The notes under the pieces were generated by a model. The model saw nothing but the letters and a program-made list of their open reading frames with translations. It was not told the DNA's origin and ran no database searches. Of a DNA stretch of 12,142 nt, positions 6,929 to 12,142 are shown one piece after another; position 1 is the first letter of the stretch, and each line of letters starts with the position of its first letter. The position numbers were made by a program, and so were the translations under genes. The DNA is from Firmicutes bacterium CAG:341. Its GTDB lineage: Bacteria; Bacillota; Clostridia; Oscillospirales; Acutalibacteraceae. Where the stretch lies: contig FR895325.1 in the NCBI GenBank assembly GCA_000434995.1, positions 12,235-24,376 on the forward strand. Reading direction: 5' to 3'.

Positions 6929-6943
6929 AAAATTACAAATCAT

Positions 6944-7798
6944 TTATTTTTTAATATAAAATATCGCAAGAGTTTTAGGCCCGCAATGTGATGAAATAGT
7001 ACATCCTGCGTCTGCCCTGATTATTTCATCAAACTTGGCTTTGCCGGCAATAAGCCCCATTGTATAACTTATAATTTCACCGGATACACCGCCGCTGTCG
7101 GCTACAACAATACGCGAAGTATCAATTTTGCCGACATTTTTAAGGCAATCATCGGCATATTGCTTGTAAATATTATCCATTTTACCGCGATATTTTTTAA
7201 TTACATCAAGCTCGCCTGTTTTTGGGTCAACAGCTATACTCGGCCTGATTCCCAAAACATTTGCACTGAATTTTGCAACACCGGAGCATCTTCCGCCCTT
7301 GTGCAAATATTCAAGTGTATCAAGCACAAATGTTGTGCTGACTTTAGGAACAATAGCATTTACTCTGTTTGAAATTTTTCTTGCATCAAAACCCTTTGCC
7401 CTGAAGTCACACGCCTTAAGAACAACAAGCCCCATAGCTGTGCAAAGGCTTTTTGAATCTACTACATATACATCTTCAAAATCAGAAGCTGCAAGGCAGG
7501 CATTTTGATGGCTTGAAGAAATAGCAGAAGATAAGCTGATATGAACAACAGCTTTACCCTCTTTTGTTATTTTATCAAACACCTCATAATACTGTGCCGG
7601 AGTAACCGCCGATGTTTTAGGAAGTGTTCCCGTTTTAGCCACAAAATCATAAACATTTTGCGGAAAAACATCAACACCGTCTTTAAACGACTCCTCTCCA
7701 AGCAGTATTGATAAAGGAGTAATAACGATATTATTTTTTTCAATTATACTTTTTGGTAAATCACAGGTTGAATCCGCTGTGATAACAACTTCTTTCAT
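6944..7798 (-). CDS. DegV family protein (fatty-acid-binding, FakB-like)
   Basis: A 284-aa protein of normal DegV length. Motifs in order: ITADSTCDLP (6-15) at the N-terminus, TSAVTPAQY (62-70), ISLSSAISSSHQNA (87-100) with the serine loop, DSKSLCTAMG (114-123), YLHKGGRCSG (164-173), GIRPSIAVDPKTGEL (183-197) and the C-terminal SSHCGPKTLAIFYI (269-282). DegV/FakB proteins bind a fatty acid and, with the kinase FakA, present it for phosphorylation into phospholipid synthesis. No fakA gene is visible here, and Firmicutes often carry several DegV paralogues, so the ligand is unknown. The ATG at 7798 has AAGG 7 nt upstream. It has its own promoter. Confidence 0.93.
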   Translation of the reverse strand: MKEVVITADSTCDLPKSIIEKNNIVITPLSILLGEESFKDGVDVFPQNVYDFVAKTGTLPKTSAVTPAQYYEVFDKITKEGKAVVHISLSSAISSSHQNACLAASDFEDVYVVDSKSLCTAMGLVVLKACDFRAKGFDARKISNRVNAIVPKVSTTFVLDTLEYLHKGGRCSGVAKFSANVLGIRPSIAVDPKTGELDVIKKYRGKMDNIYKQYADDCLKNVGKIDTSRIVVADSGGVSGEIISYTMGLIAGKAKFDEIIRADAGCTISSHCGPKTLAIFYIKK

Positions 7799-7840
7799 AA
7801 ATACACCTTAAATTAACATTTTTATACTTTGTGTTGAAAA

Positions 7841-7869
7841 AGTATATCATAAATAATACTATTATTCAA
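7841..7869 (-). promoter_or_regulatory. Sigma-A promoter for degV
   Basis: On the minus strand, TTGAAT (7864-7869) and TATACT (7841-7846) are separated by 17 nt. The start would fall near 7834, about 35 nt before the ATG at 7798. This separates degV from the four-gene operon upstream. Confidence 0.7.
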
Positions 7870-7911
7870 TAAACCGCCCGATTAGTTTAGTCTTTATTTA
7901 TAAAGTCAGAT

Positions 7912-9216
7912 TTATGAGCCGAATTTGATTTCAATATTTTTTATTTCATCTTTATTATATTTTTTATCATAAGTTATTTTTAATACGCTCTTTTCTTCCT
8001 TTTCCAAAATTTCGGTATTGTATGCAATATCCCTACCGTTTACTGTAATGCTGTAATCGCCCTTATCAAGAACTCGGCTTGAAAAAATATAACCCTCTTT
8101 TGCTGTAAGCACAACGCTTGATTGTGTGATTTTAACTTTATCAACGCATTTAATTTGCGAATCAAGATTCGCAAAAGATACTGTTTGCGTATTCACATTA
8201 CTGCTTACTTCAAAACTTGCGTCAAGCCAATCAATATAATTTTCATTTGTATTCACGGTTTGTGAAGAATTGTTATTTAAAACATAAGTGAATTTTTCGG
8301 CAGTATTATTTCTTATATCCGGCATAGTGTATTTATCTTTTGGAATAAACACAATTGTTTTAGGTGTAAGCGAAAAGCTTCCATATTTGTTAATGCTGAT
8401 ATTTGTATGAATATCGCCGACATACTGTGCTTTGCTTGCACCTTCATAATAAGCAAGAATCATTATATTAAGCTGAAGCGTACCGTCATCACCTATATAA
8501 TAGTTTCCTTCGCCCTTGCTCCACTTAACAAATTTTTGATAACCGTTTTTTGTGCTGTCTTTTAACGCTTGAGCATAAAATACATGCTTATTTTGTGACA
8601 AGCCTGTTGATTCATCATATTTTAAATCCACATTATTATCATCCATAACGAATTGCAGGTATTTATCACAACTTTTAAGTTGATTCATTTTTGCACTGAT
8701 TGCCTGCTCAAAAGGTTTTTTCCAAGTATTTTGGTCGGCATATATCAGCTTGAAATCCTGCTTGCCCTCGTCATCAATAAAAGGCTTAATCATTACAACA
8801 AACCTATGAAAATTGCTAAAATCCTCTTTGTCCTGCGCAAGCAAAGAATTGTTTATTTCATAAGACGGTGAAAAATACAGAACTAAAAGTTCATTTTGCT
8901 TATCATTATCAAAATCACCGTATTTAAAATCAATGGACTTTTGGCTCAAAGCCCACTCAAACCCACCGGCTTCTTTTTTCACATTATTATATTCTATATA
9001 GCCTTTATTTTTATATGTGAAAAGCCTGAAACCATTATCATCATAATATACGGTTTCGGCACTTGTGGTCGGTTCGTTTTTCTTTGCAGTTGTAATAAGG
9101 CTTGTTGTAAGAACTATATTTTCGTTAACTTTCTTTTCTTTATAGTAATAAGAAAAGCCGAAAACAATTCCCACTGCAATCAGCAGTACAACGCAAACTC
9201 TATAAAAATATTTCAT
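7912..9216 (-). CDS. Exported or membrane-anchored protein of unknown function
   Basis: I do not recognise this 434-aa protein as a named family. It has one N-terminal hydrophobic segment (about 5-24) after a short basic end, with no lipobox cysteine, so it is a signal peptide or single-pass anchor with the rest outside. A Ser/Thr-rich linker follows (36-54). Residues IDFKYGDFDNDKQNELLVLYF (start 95) resemble an FG-GAP/VCBS-type or EF-hand-like Ca-binding loop (Asp at 101, 103 and 105, Glu at 109) between beta strands; there is only one such copy. The C-terminal part (about 350-434) is beta-rich with TAKEGYIFSSRVLDKGDYSITVNG, suggesting an Ig-like or surface domain. It starts 6 nt after the HAD gene stop and is the last gene of that operon. 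No strong terminator follows. Confidence 0.8.
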   Translation of the reverse strand: MKYFYRVCVVLLIAVGIVFGFSYYYKEKKVNENIVLTTSLITTAKKNEPTTSAETVYYDDNGFRLFTYKNKGYIEYNNVKKEAGGFEWALSQKSIDFKYGDFDNDKQNELLVLYFSPSYEINNSLLAQDKEDFSNFHRFVVMIKPFIDDEGKQDFKLIYADQNTWKKPFEQAISAKMNQLKSCDKYLQFVMDDNNVDLKYDESTGLSQNKHVFYAQALKDSTKNGYQKFVKWSKGEGNYYIGDDGTLQLNIMILAYYEGASKAQYVGDIHTNISINKYGSFSLTPKTIVFIPKDKYTMPDIRNNTAEKFTYVLNNNSSQTVNTNENYIDWLDASFEVSSNVNTQTVSFANLDSQIKCVDKVKITQSSVVLTAKEGYIFSSRVLDKGDYSITVNGRDIAYNTEILEKEEKSVLKITYDKKYNKDEIKNIEIKFGS

Positions 9217-9222
9217 AATTTA

Positions 9223-9810
9223 TCATCCATAAATATTTTTAAATTCAAAAGGTACTTTTTTACCTTTTACTATATGATAGCAGTTTTTTCCAAGTGAAAA
9301 AATCGGCTTATCATGCTTAATTGAATCGGAATAGACATCAATAACTTCAATATCATCCTTATTATAAAGTTCAAAAAGTCTGTTAACTTTTTCTTCGTCA
9401 CGGCAGTTTTTGCCGATTATCGCACCTGTTTTTGCGTTATGACGGGTGCAAATAAGTTCATCAAAGCCAAGCCTTTTTTGAATTTCGCCAAGCAAAAAAT
9501 CAGGGGACGCGCTGATAACAACGCTATATCTTTTACGGTTTAAAAACCATTTATGTACCTGATTTTCGTGCCTATCCCAAAAACCTTTAACAGCTTTTTT
9601 AAGCGGAATAAACATTACAAAGCAGAAAAAATATTTCTTAAATATTGTAAAATCTATTACTTTCATAATCATAAGCAATGCCAAAACTGCCTGAAATGGA
9701 AGAAATAAAATTATCCATGGGTAATGAAGCATTGAATATCCCCAAAAAAGCGAGCCGCTGTCAAAAGGAACTATTGTTTTATCAAAATCATAAATATCTA
9801 TTTGTTTCAT
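9223..9810 (-). CDS. HAD-superfamily subclass IB phosphatase-like hydrolase
   Basis: A 195-aa HAD hydrolase. Motif I is DFDKTI (8-13), with nucleophile D8 and acid D10. Motif II is VVISASPDF (97-105, S100). The C-terminal acidic motif is DVYSDSIKHDKP (158-169). The cap insert is strongly hydrophobic (about 29-50 and 60-70: WIILFLPFQAVLALLMIMK), suggesting membrane contact, as in PgpC-like phosphatases that act on lipid phosphates. The family (SerB/PgpC-like, HAD-IB) is fairly clear; the substrate is not. The ATG at 9810 has GGAG about 5 nt upstream. It lies 17 nt after the dCMP deaminase stop and 6 nt before the next gene, so it is in the same operon. Confidence 0.85.
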   Translation of the reverse strand: MKQIDIYDFDKTIVPFDSGSLFWGYSMLHYPWIILFLPFQAVLALLMIMKVIDFTIFKKYFFCFVMFIPLKKAVKGFWDRHENQVHKWFLNRKRYSVVISASPDFLLGEIQKRLGFDELICTRHNAKTGAIIGKNCRDEEKVNRLFELYNKDDIEVIDVYSDSIKHDKPIFSLGKNCYHIVKGKKVPFEFKNIYG

Positions 9811-9827
9811 CGCTTCTCCAAATCACA

Positions 9828-10322
9828 TTATATGGTATTTACATTAAAATCAATTGTAAGCTTTTTGTCGGATTCAAAATGTGTAAGCTTAACACCGGCA
9901 TATTCAAACATTTTTTTGCTGGCTTTTACATTATCCGTATCTTTATATTTATCACTTATGTATACAACTTCTTTGATTCCGCACTGAATAATAGCCTTTG
10001 CACATTCATTACATGGGAAAAGTGCAACATAAATTCTGCACCCTTTAAGACTGTTGCCGCCTGCATTTAAAATCGCGTTGAGTTCTGCGTGGCAAACATA
10101 CGGATATTTTGTATGCGTGGTTTCGCCCTCGCGTTCCCACGGGAATTCATCATCACTGCAGCCCCTCGGAAATCCATTGTAGCCGACGCTCATAATTCTG
10201 TTATCGTCATTTACAATGCACGCGCCTACCTGAGTGCTTGGGTCTTTACTCCTTTGCGAAGCAAGAAGCGCAACACCCATAAAATATTCATCCCAACTTA
10301 TATAATCTTTTCTCTTTGACAT
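9828..10322 (-). CDS. Deoxycytidylate (dCMP) deaminase
   Basis: A 164-aa zinc-dependent deaminase of the ComEB/dCMP deaminase type, converting dCMP to dUMP for thymidylate synthesis. Zinc and catalytic residues are clear: CHAE (77-80, H78 ligand, E80 proton shuttle) and PCNECAK (103-109, ligands C104 and C107). The N-terminal SWDEYFMGVALLASQRSKDPSTQVGACIV and YNGFPRGCSD (48-57) are characteristic of this family over cytidine or tRNA-adenosine deaminases. The ATG at 10322 has GGTGA 5 nt upstream. A GTG at 10331, inside that RBS, would add three residues and lacks its own RBS. It begins 18 nt after the mrp-like gene stops. Confidence 0.95.
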   Translation of the reverse strand: MSKRKDYISWDEYFMGVALLASQRSKDPSTQVGACIVNDDNRIMSVGYNGFPRGCSDDEFPWEREGETTHTKYPYVCHAELNAILNAGGNSLKGCRIYVALFPCNECAKAIIQCGIKEVVYISDKYKDTDNVKASKKMFEYAGVKLTHFESDKKLTIDFNVNTI

Positions 10323-10340
10323 ATTTATCACCGCTTAAAT

Positions 10341-11162
10341 TTATTTTAAAAGTTCAACAAAATCATCTAATTCCTTTGCTTCAACCTCACTGATTTTACC
10401 TGCATCAACAAGCTTGTTTATTTCAGGGTTGATAGGAAGTTTGGCAAGTACCGGCACGCCGAGTTCACCCGCTGTTTCCTCAATTTTAGATTCGCCGAAA
10501 ATATTGATTTTTTCATTACAATTAGGGCAAATATAATAACTCATATTTTCAACAAGGCCCAAAACAGGCACATTCATCATTTTTGCCATATTGTATGCCT
10601 TATTTACTATCATTTTTACCAAATCCTGCGGAGTTGAAACAATTACAATTCCGTCAATCGGCAAGCTTTGAAATACGGTAAGTGCCACATCACCTGTTCC
10701 GGGTGGCATATCAACAAATAAATAATCAAGCTCACCCCAGCGCACATCACTCCAAAACTGCTCAATAACACCGCTGATTACAGGCCCTCTCCATACCACC
10801 GGCGAATTCACATCTTCAAGCAGAAGATTGATACTCATCAGCTTGATTCCGTCACTCGTAACTGCCGGAAGCAAACATTCATCATCCTGCATAGCGCGCT
10901 CGGTTATACCAAATGATTTAGGAACTGACGGGCCGGTAATATCAGCGTCAAGAATACCGACTTTAAGCCCTGCCTTTGCGCATTTTGAAGCAAGCAGGCA
11001 GCTTACAAGGCTTTTACCTACTCCGCCCTTGCCGCTTACTACACCGATAACTTTTTTAATATCGGAATATTTATTCATCGGTTTTAAAAAATCACTTTTA
11101 TCTTTTTGCCTTGAACTGCAGTTTTCACCGCAGGAAGAGCAATCATGACTGCATCCACTCAT
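10341..11162 (-). CDS. Mrp/NBP35-type P-loop ATPase (Fe-S carrier, ApbC-like)
   Basis: A 273-aa MRP-family ATPase thought to carry Fe-S clusters to target apoproteins. The deviant Walker A is SGKGGVGKS (43-51), followed by LDADITGPSVPK (71-82), WRGP (124-127), DMPPGTGD (151-158) and VENMSYYICPNC (204-215). The last holds the CxxC that bridges a cluster between two subunits. The N-terminal tail is cysteine-rich (C4, C8, C11, C15 in CSHDCSSCGENC), a short pattern seen in many clostridial Mrp proteins and possibly a second metal or Fe-S site. The start ATG at 11162 has AAGGTGA about 8 nt upstream. It is first in the mrp, dCMP deaminase, HAD, unknown-protein run. It may be functionally linked with the NifU-like scaffold elsewhere in the window, but it is about 9 kb away. 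Confidence 0.93.
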   Translation of the reverse strand: MSGCSHDCSSCGENCSSRQKDKSDFLKPMNKYSDIKKVIGVVSGKGGVGKSLVSCLLASKCAKAGLKVGILDADITGPSVPKSFGITERAMQDDECLLPAVTSDGIKLMSINLLLEDVNSPVVWRGPVISGVIEQFWSDVRWGELDYLFVDMPPGTGDVALTVFQSLPIDGIVIVSTPQDLVKMIVNKAYNMAKMMNVPVLGLVENMSYYICPNCNEKINIFGESKIEETAGELGVPVLAKLPINPEINKLVDAGKISEVEAKELDDFVELLK

Positions 11163-11199
11163 TACTAATCACCTTAAATAAATTTTAATAATTATATAC

Positions 11200-11227
11200 A
11201 TTATATTTTTCGAGAATTTTAACACAA
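11200..11227 (-). promoter_or_regulatory. Possible sigma-A promoter for the mrp operon
   Basis: On the minus strand, TTGTGT (11222-11227) precedes a perfect TATAAT (11200-11205) by 16 nt. It lies between the lexA stop (11241) and the mrp start (11162). A second TATAAT sits at 11191-11196, so the exact start is uncertain. No hairpin terminator for lexA is visible in the gap. Confidence 0.5.
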
Positions 11228-11240
11228 TATGTAAAAAATA

Positions 11241-11828
11241 TCAATAGTTGCGAATAAGAGCTTTCACCTTACCTGCAATTGCACATTCTTCAACAATTAT
11301 CGGCTCAAATTTATCATTTTCGGGCTGAAGCCTAAAATGTCCGTTTTCTTTATAAAAACGCTTCACCGTTGCTTCATCACCTACAAGTGCAACTACAATA
11401 TCACCGTTTTGCGCTGTTGGGCATTGCTCAACCACAACTATATCCCCATCAAGAATACCGGCATTCACCATAGATTCACCTTTAACCCTAAGTGCAAAAA
11501 GATTATTACCGCTGACGCCTGATACAGCAATGTAATCCTCTATCAATTCCGTTGCTAAAATCGGCATTCCGGCAGTAACAGTGCCTACAAGCGGAATGTG
11601 GCTGACACCATGCGCCGCACCCTTAACACGAACAGTGCGTTTCATATTTGCATCACGAATAATATATCCCGCGTCTTCAAGCACATTAAGATTATACTGA
11701 ACAGAAGATGTGGAGCGAAGGCCGACAGCTTCGCCTATCTCCCTTACTGACGGTGCAATACCCTTTTCATTTATTCTTTCTTTTATAAAATCAAATATAG
11801 CTTTTTGCCTTTTGTTAATTTTTTCCAT
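11241..11828 (-). CDS. lexA: LexA SOS repressor
   Basis: A 195-aa LexA. The N-terminal winged helix (1-65) includes KRQKAIFDFIKERINEKG and the recognition helix region around GLRSTSSVQYNLNVLEDAGYI. The autocleavage site is the A86-G87 bond in GTVTAGMPI. The catalytic dyad is Ser119 (KGESM) and Lys156 (EATVKRF). All key residues are present, so it should be inducible by RecA filaments. It is a little shorter than the usual 200-207 aa, mainly in the linker. The ATG at 11828 has GGAG 5 nt upstream. The upstream region contains a matching LexA box over the -35, consistent with autoregulation. Confidence 0.97.
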   Translation of the reverse strand: MEKINKRQKAIFDFIKERINEKGIAPSVREIGEAVGLRSTSSVQYNLNVLEDAGYIIRDANMKRTVRVKGAAHGVSHIPLVGTVTAGMPILATELIEDYIAVSGVSGNNLFALRVKGESMVNAGILDGDIVVVEQCPTAQNGDIVVALVGDEATVKRFYKENGHFRLQPENDKFEPIIVEECAIAGKVKALIRNY

Positions 11829-11877
11829 ATAAGCTCCTTAATAAAGCAGGTATAAAACACTGCTGATGTGTAATATA

Positions 11878-11906
11878 ATAATATCATTATTATGTATTCA
11901 AGTCAA
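11878..11906 (-). promoter_or_regulatory. lexA promoter
   Basis: On the minus strand, TTGACT (11901-11906) and TATTAT (11878-11883) are separated by 17 nt. The predicted start is near 11871, with a leader of about 43 nt. The -35 overlaps the candidate LexA operator. Confidence 0.75.
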
Positions 11907-11917
11907 ACATTTGTGCA
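11904..11917 (-). promoter_or_regulatory. Candidate LexA operator (SOS box)
   Basis: The minus-strand sequence TGCACAAATGTTTG matches the Gram-positive LexA consensus CGAAC-N4-GTTYG at 8 of 10 defined positions (mismatches at positions 1 and 3). It covers the first bases of the lexA -35 hexamer, an ideal place for autorepression. Binding is inferred. Confidence 0.6.
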
Positions 11918-11920
11918 ATT

Positions 11921-11938
11921 TTATGTCGAATTATGTCG
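11921..11938. repeat. Direct repeat TTATGTCG x2, one helical turn apart
   Basis: TTATGTCG occurs at 11921-11928 and again at 11931-11938, a period of 10 nt, just upstream of the lexA promoter and 56 nt before the plus-strand tRNA promoter. It could be a binding site for a regulator of either unit, or chance. Confidence 0.35.
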
Positions 11939-11993
11939 GCAAGACCATTTTTTCGTCATCCAAAAATAATATAAAAAATAAATTAAAAAAAGC

Positions 11994-12022
11994 TTGACAA
12001 ATGGTTTCTTATACTGTATAAT
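11994..12022 (+). promoter_or_regulatory. Consensus sigma-A promoter for tRNA-Met
   Basis: TTGACA (11994-11999) and TATAAT (12017-12022) are both perfect and separated by 17 nt. Transcription would start around 12029, giving a leader of about 33 nt that contains a small inverted repeat, CACTTA/TAAGTG (12031-12047). Such strength suits a stable-RNA gene. Confidence 0.88.
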
Positions 12023-12061
12023 CTTGCTTGCACTTAAGTCATAAGTGATTTGCAGCTATAT

Positions 12062-12138
12062 GGCTTTATAGCTCAGTTGGCTAGAGCATGCGGTTCATAC
12101 CCGCAGTGTCACTGGTTCGAATCCAGTTAAAGCCACCA
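12062..12138 (+). tRNA. tRNA-Met(CAT), elongator type
   Basis: A full 77-nt cloverleaf: acceptor GGCTTTA/TAAAGCC, D-stem GCTC/GAGC, anticodon stem TGCGG/CCGCA with loop TTCATAC (anticodon CAT), variable loop GTGTC, T-stem ACTGG/CCAGT with loop TTCGAAT, discriminator A and encoded CCA. The paired G1-C72 end argues against initiator tRNA, which has an unpaired first position. A CAT anticodon could also be tRNA-Ile2 with lysidine, but the body resembles elongator Met. More tRNAs may follow beyond the window. Confidence 0.95.
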
Positions 12139-12142
12139 ATGG

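Noticed and set aside
7892..7905. CTTTAT/ATAAAG palindrome after the exported-protein gene
   Set aside because: It is nearly all AT with a 2-nt loop, too unstable to be called a terminator.
8896..9297. 133-codon plus-strand open frame
   Set aside because: It is antisense to the exported-protein and HAD genes, is low-complexity Ile/Phe-rich and has no convincing RBS; the minus-strand genes have clear motifs.
9678..10070. 130-codon plus-strand open frame
   Set aside because: It lies antisense to HAD and dCMP deaminase, whose catalytic motifs are unambiguous on the minus strand.
1..12142. CRISPR array, transposase, phage or toxin-antitoxin genes
   Set aside because: No regularly spaced repeats, transposase motifs, terminal inverted repeats or small paired genes were found on reading both strands.

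Overview
The window is about 12.1 kb of low-GC DNA with strong Gram-positive ribosome binding sites and sigma-A promoters. Gene content suggests a Clostridia-class Firmicute, probably a gut Oscillospiraceae/Ruminococcaceae or close relative: a GGGtGRT protein with its scaffold partner, DegV, LexA, a BirA with an HTH domain, and an unusual PstS. The lineage is inferred, not tested by search. Eleven of twelve convincing protein genes lie on the minus strand. The exceptions on the plus strand are a small PqqD-like gene and a tRNA-Met at the right edge.

Layout from left to right. (1) 60-1761: a two-gene operon (minus) of a NifU/IscU-like Fe-S scaffold and a GGGtGRT-family protein, with its own promoter near 1831-1859. 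(2) 1918-2305: a standalone plus-strand gene for an 88-aa PqqD-like (RiPP-recognition-element fold) protein, with a good promoter and a terminator shared with the convergent pst operon. (3) 2304-5640: pstS-pstC-pstA-pstB high-affinity phosphate ABC transporter (minus), without phoU. Its PstS appears circularly permuted, and a candidate PhoP box lies upstream. (4) 5860-7869: birA and degV (minus), separated by a small GC-rich hairpin; birA ends at a clear terminator and degV has its own promoter. (5) 7912-11227: a tightly packed four-gene run (minus) of mrp/apbC-type P-loop ATPase, dCMP deaminase, HAD-IB phosphatase and an exported protein of unknown function. (6) 11241-11940: lexA with a recognisable promoter whose -35 overlaps a candidate LexA operator. 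(7) 11994-12138: a consensus promoter driving elongator tRNA-Met(CAT).

Most of the window is housekeeping: phosphate uptake, biotin ligation, SOS control, Fe-S handling and nucleotide metabolism. I see no CRISPR array, insertion sequence, phage gene or toxin-antitoxin pair. The most interesting points are the permuted PstS domain order, the uncharacterised Fe-S scaffold/GGGtGRT pair, the orphan PqqD-like protein without a visible radical-SAM partner, and the 434-aa exported protein with a Ca-loop-like motif.
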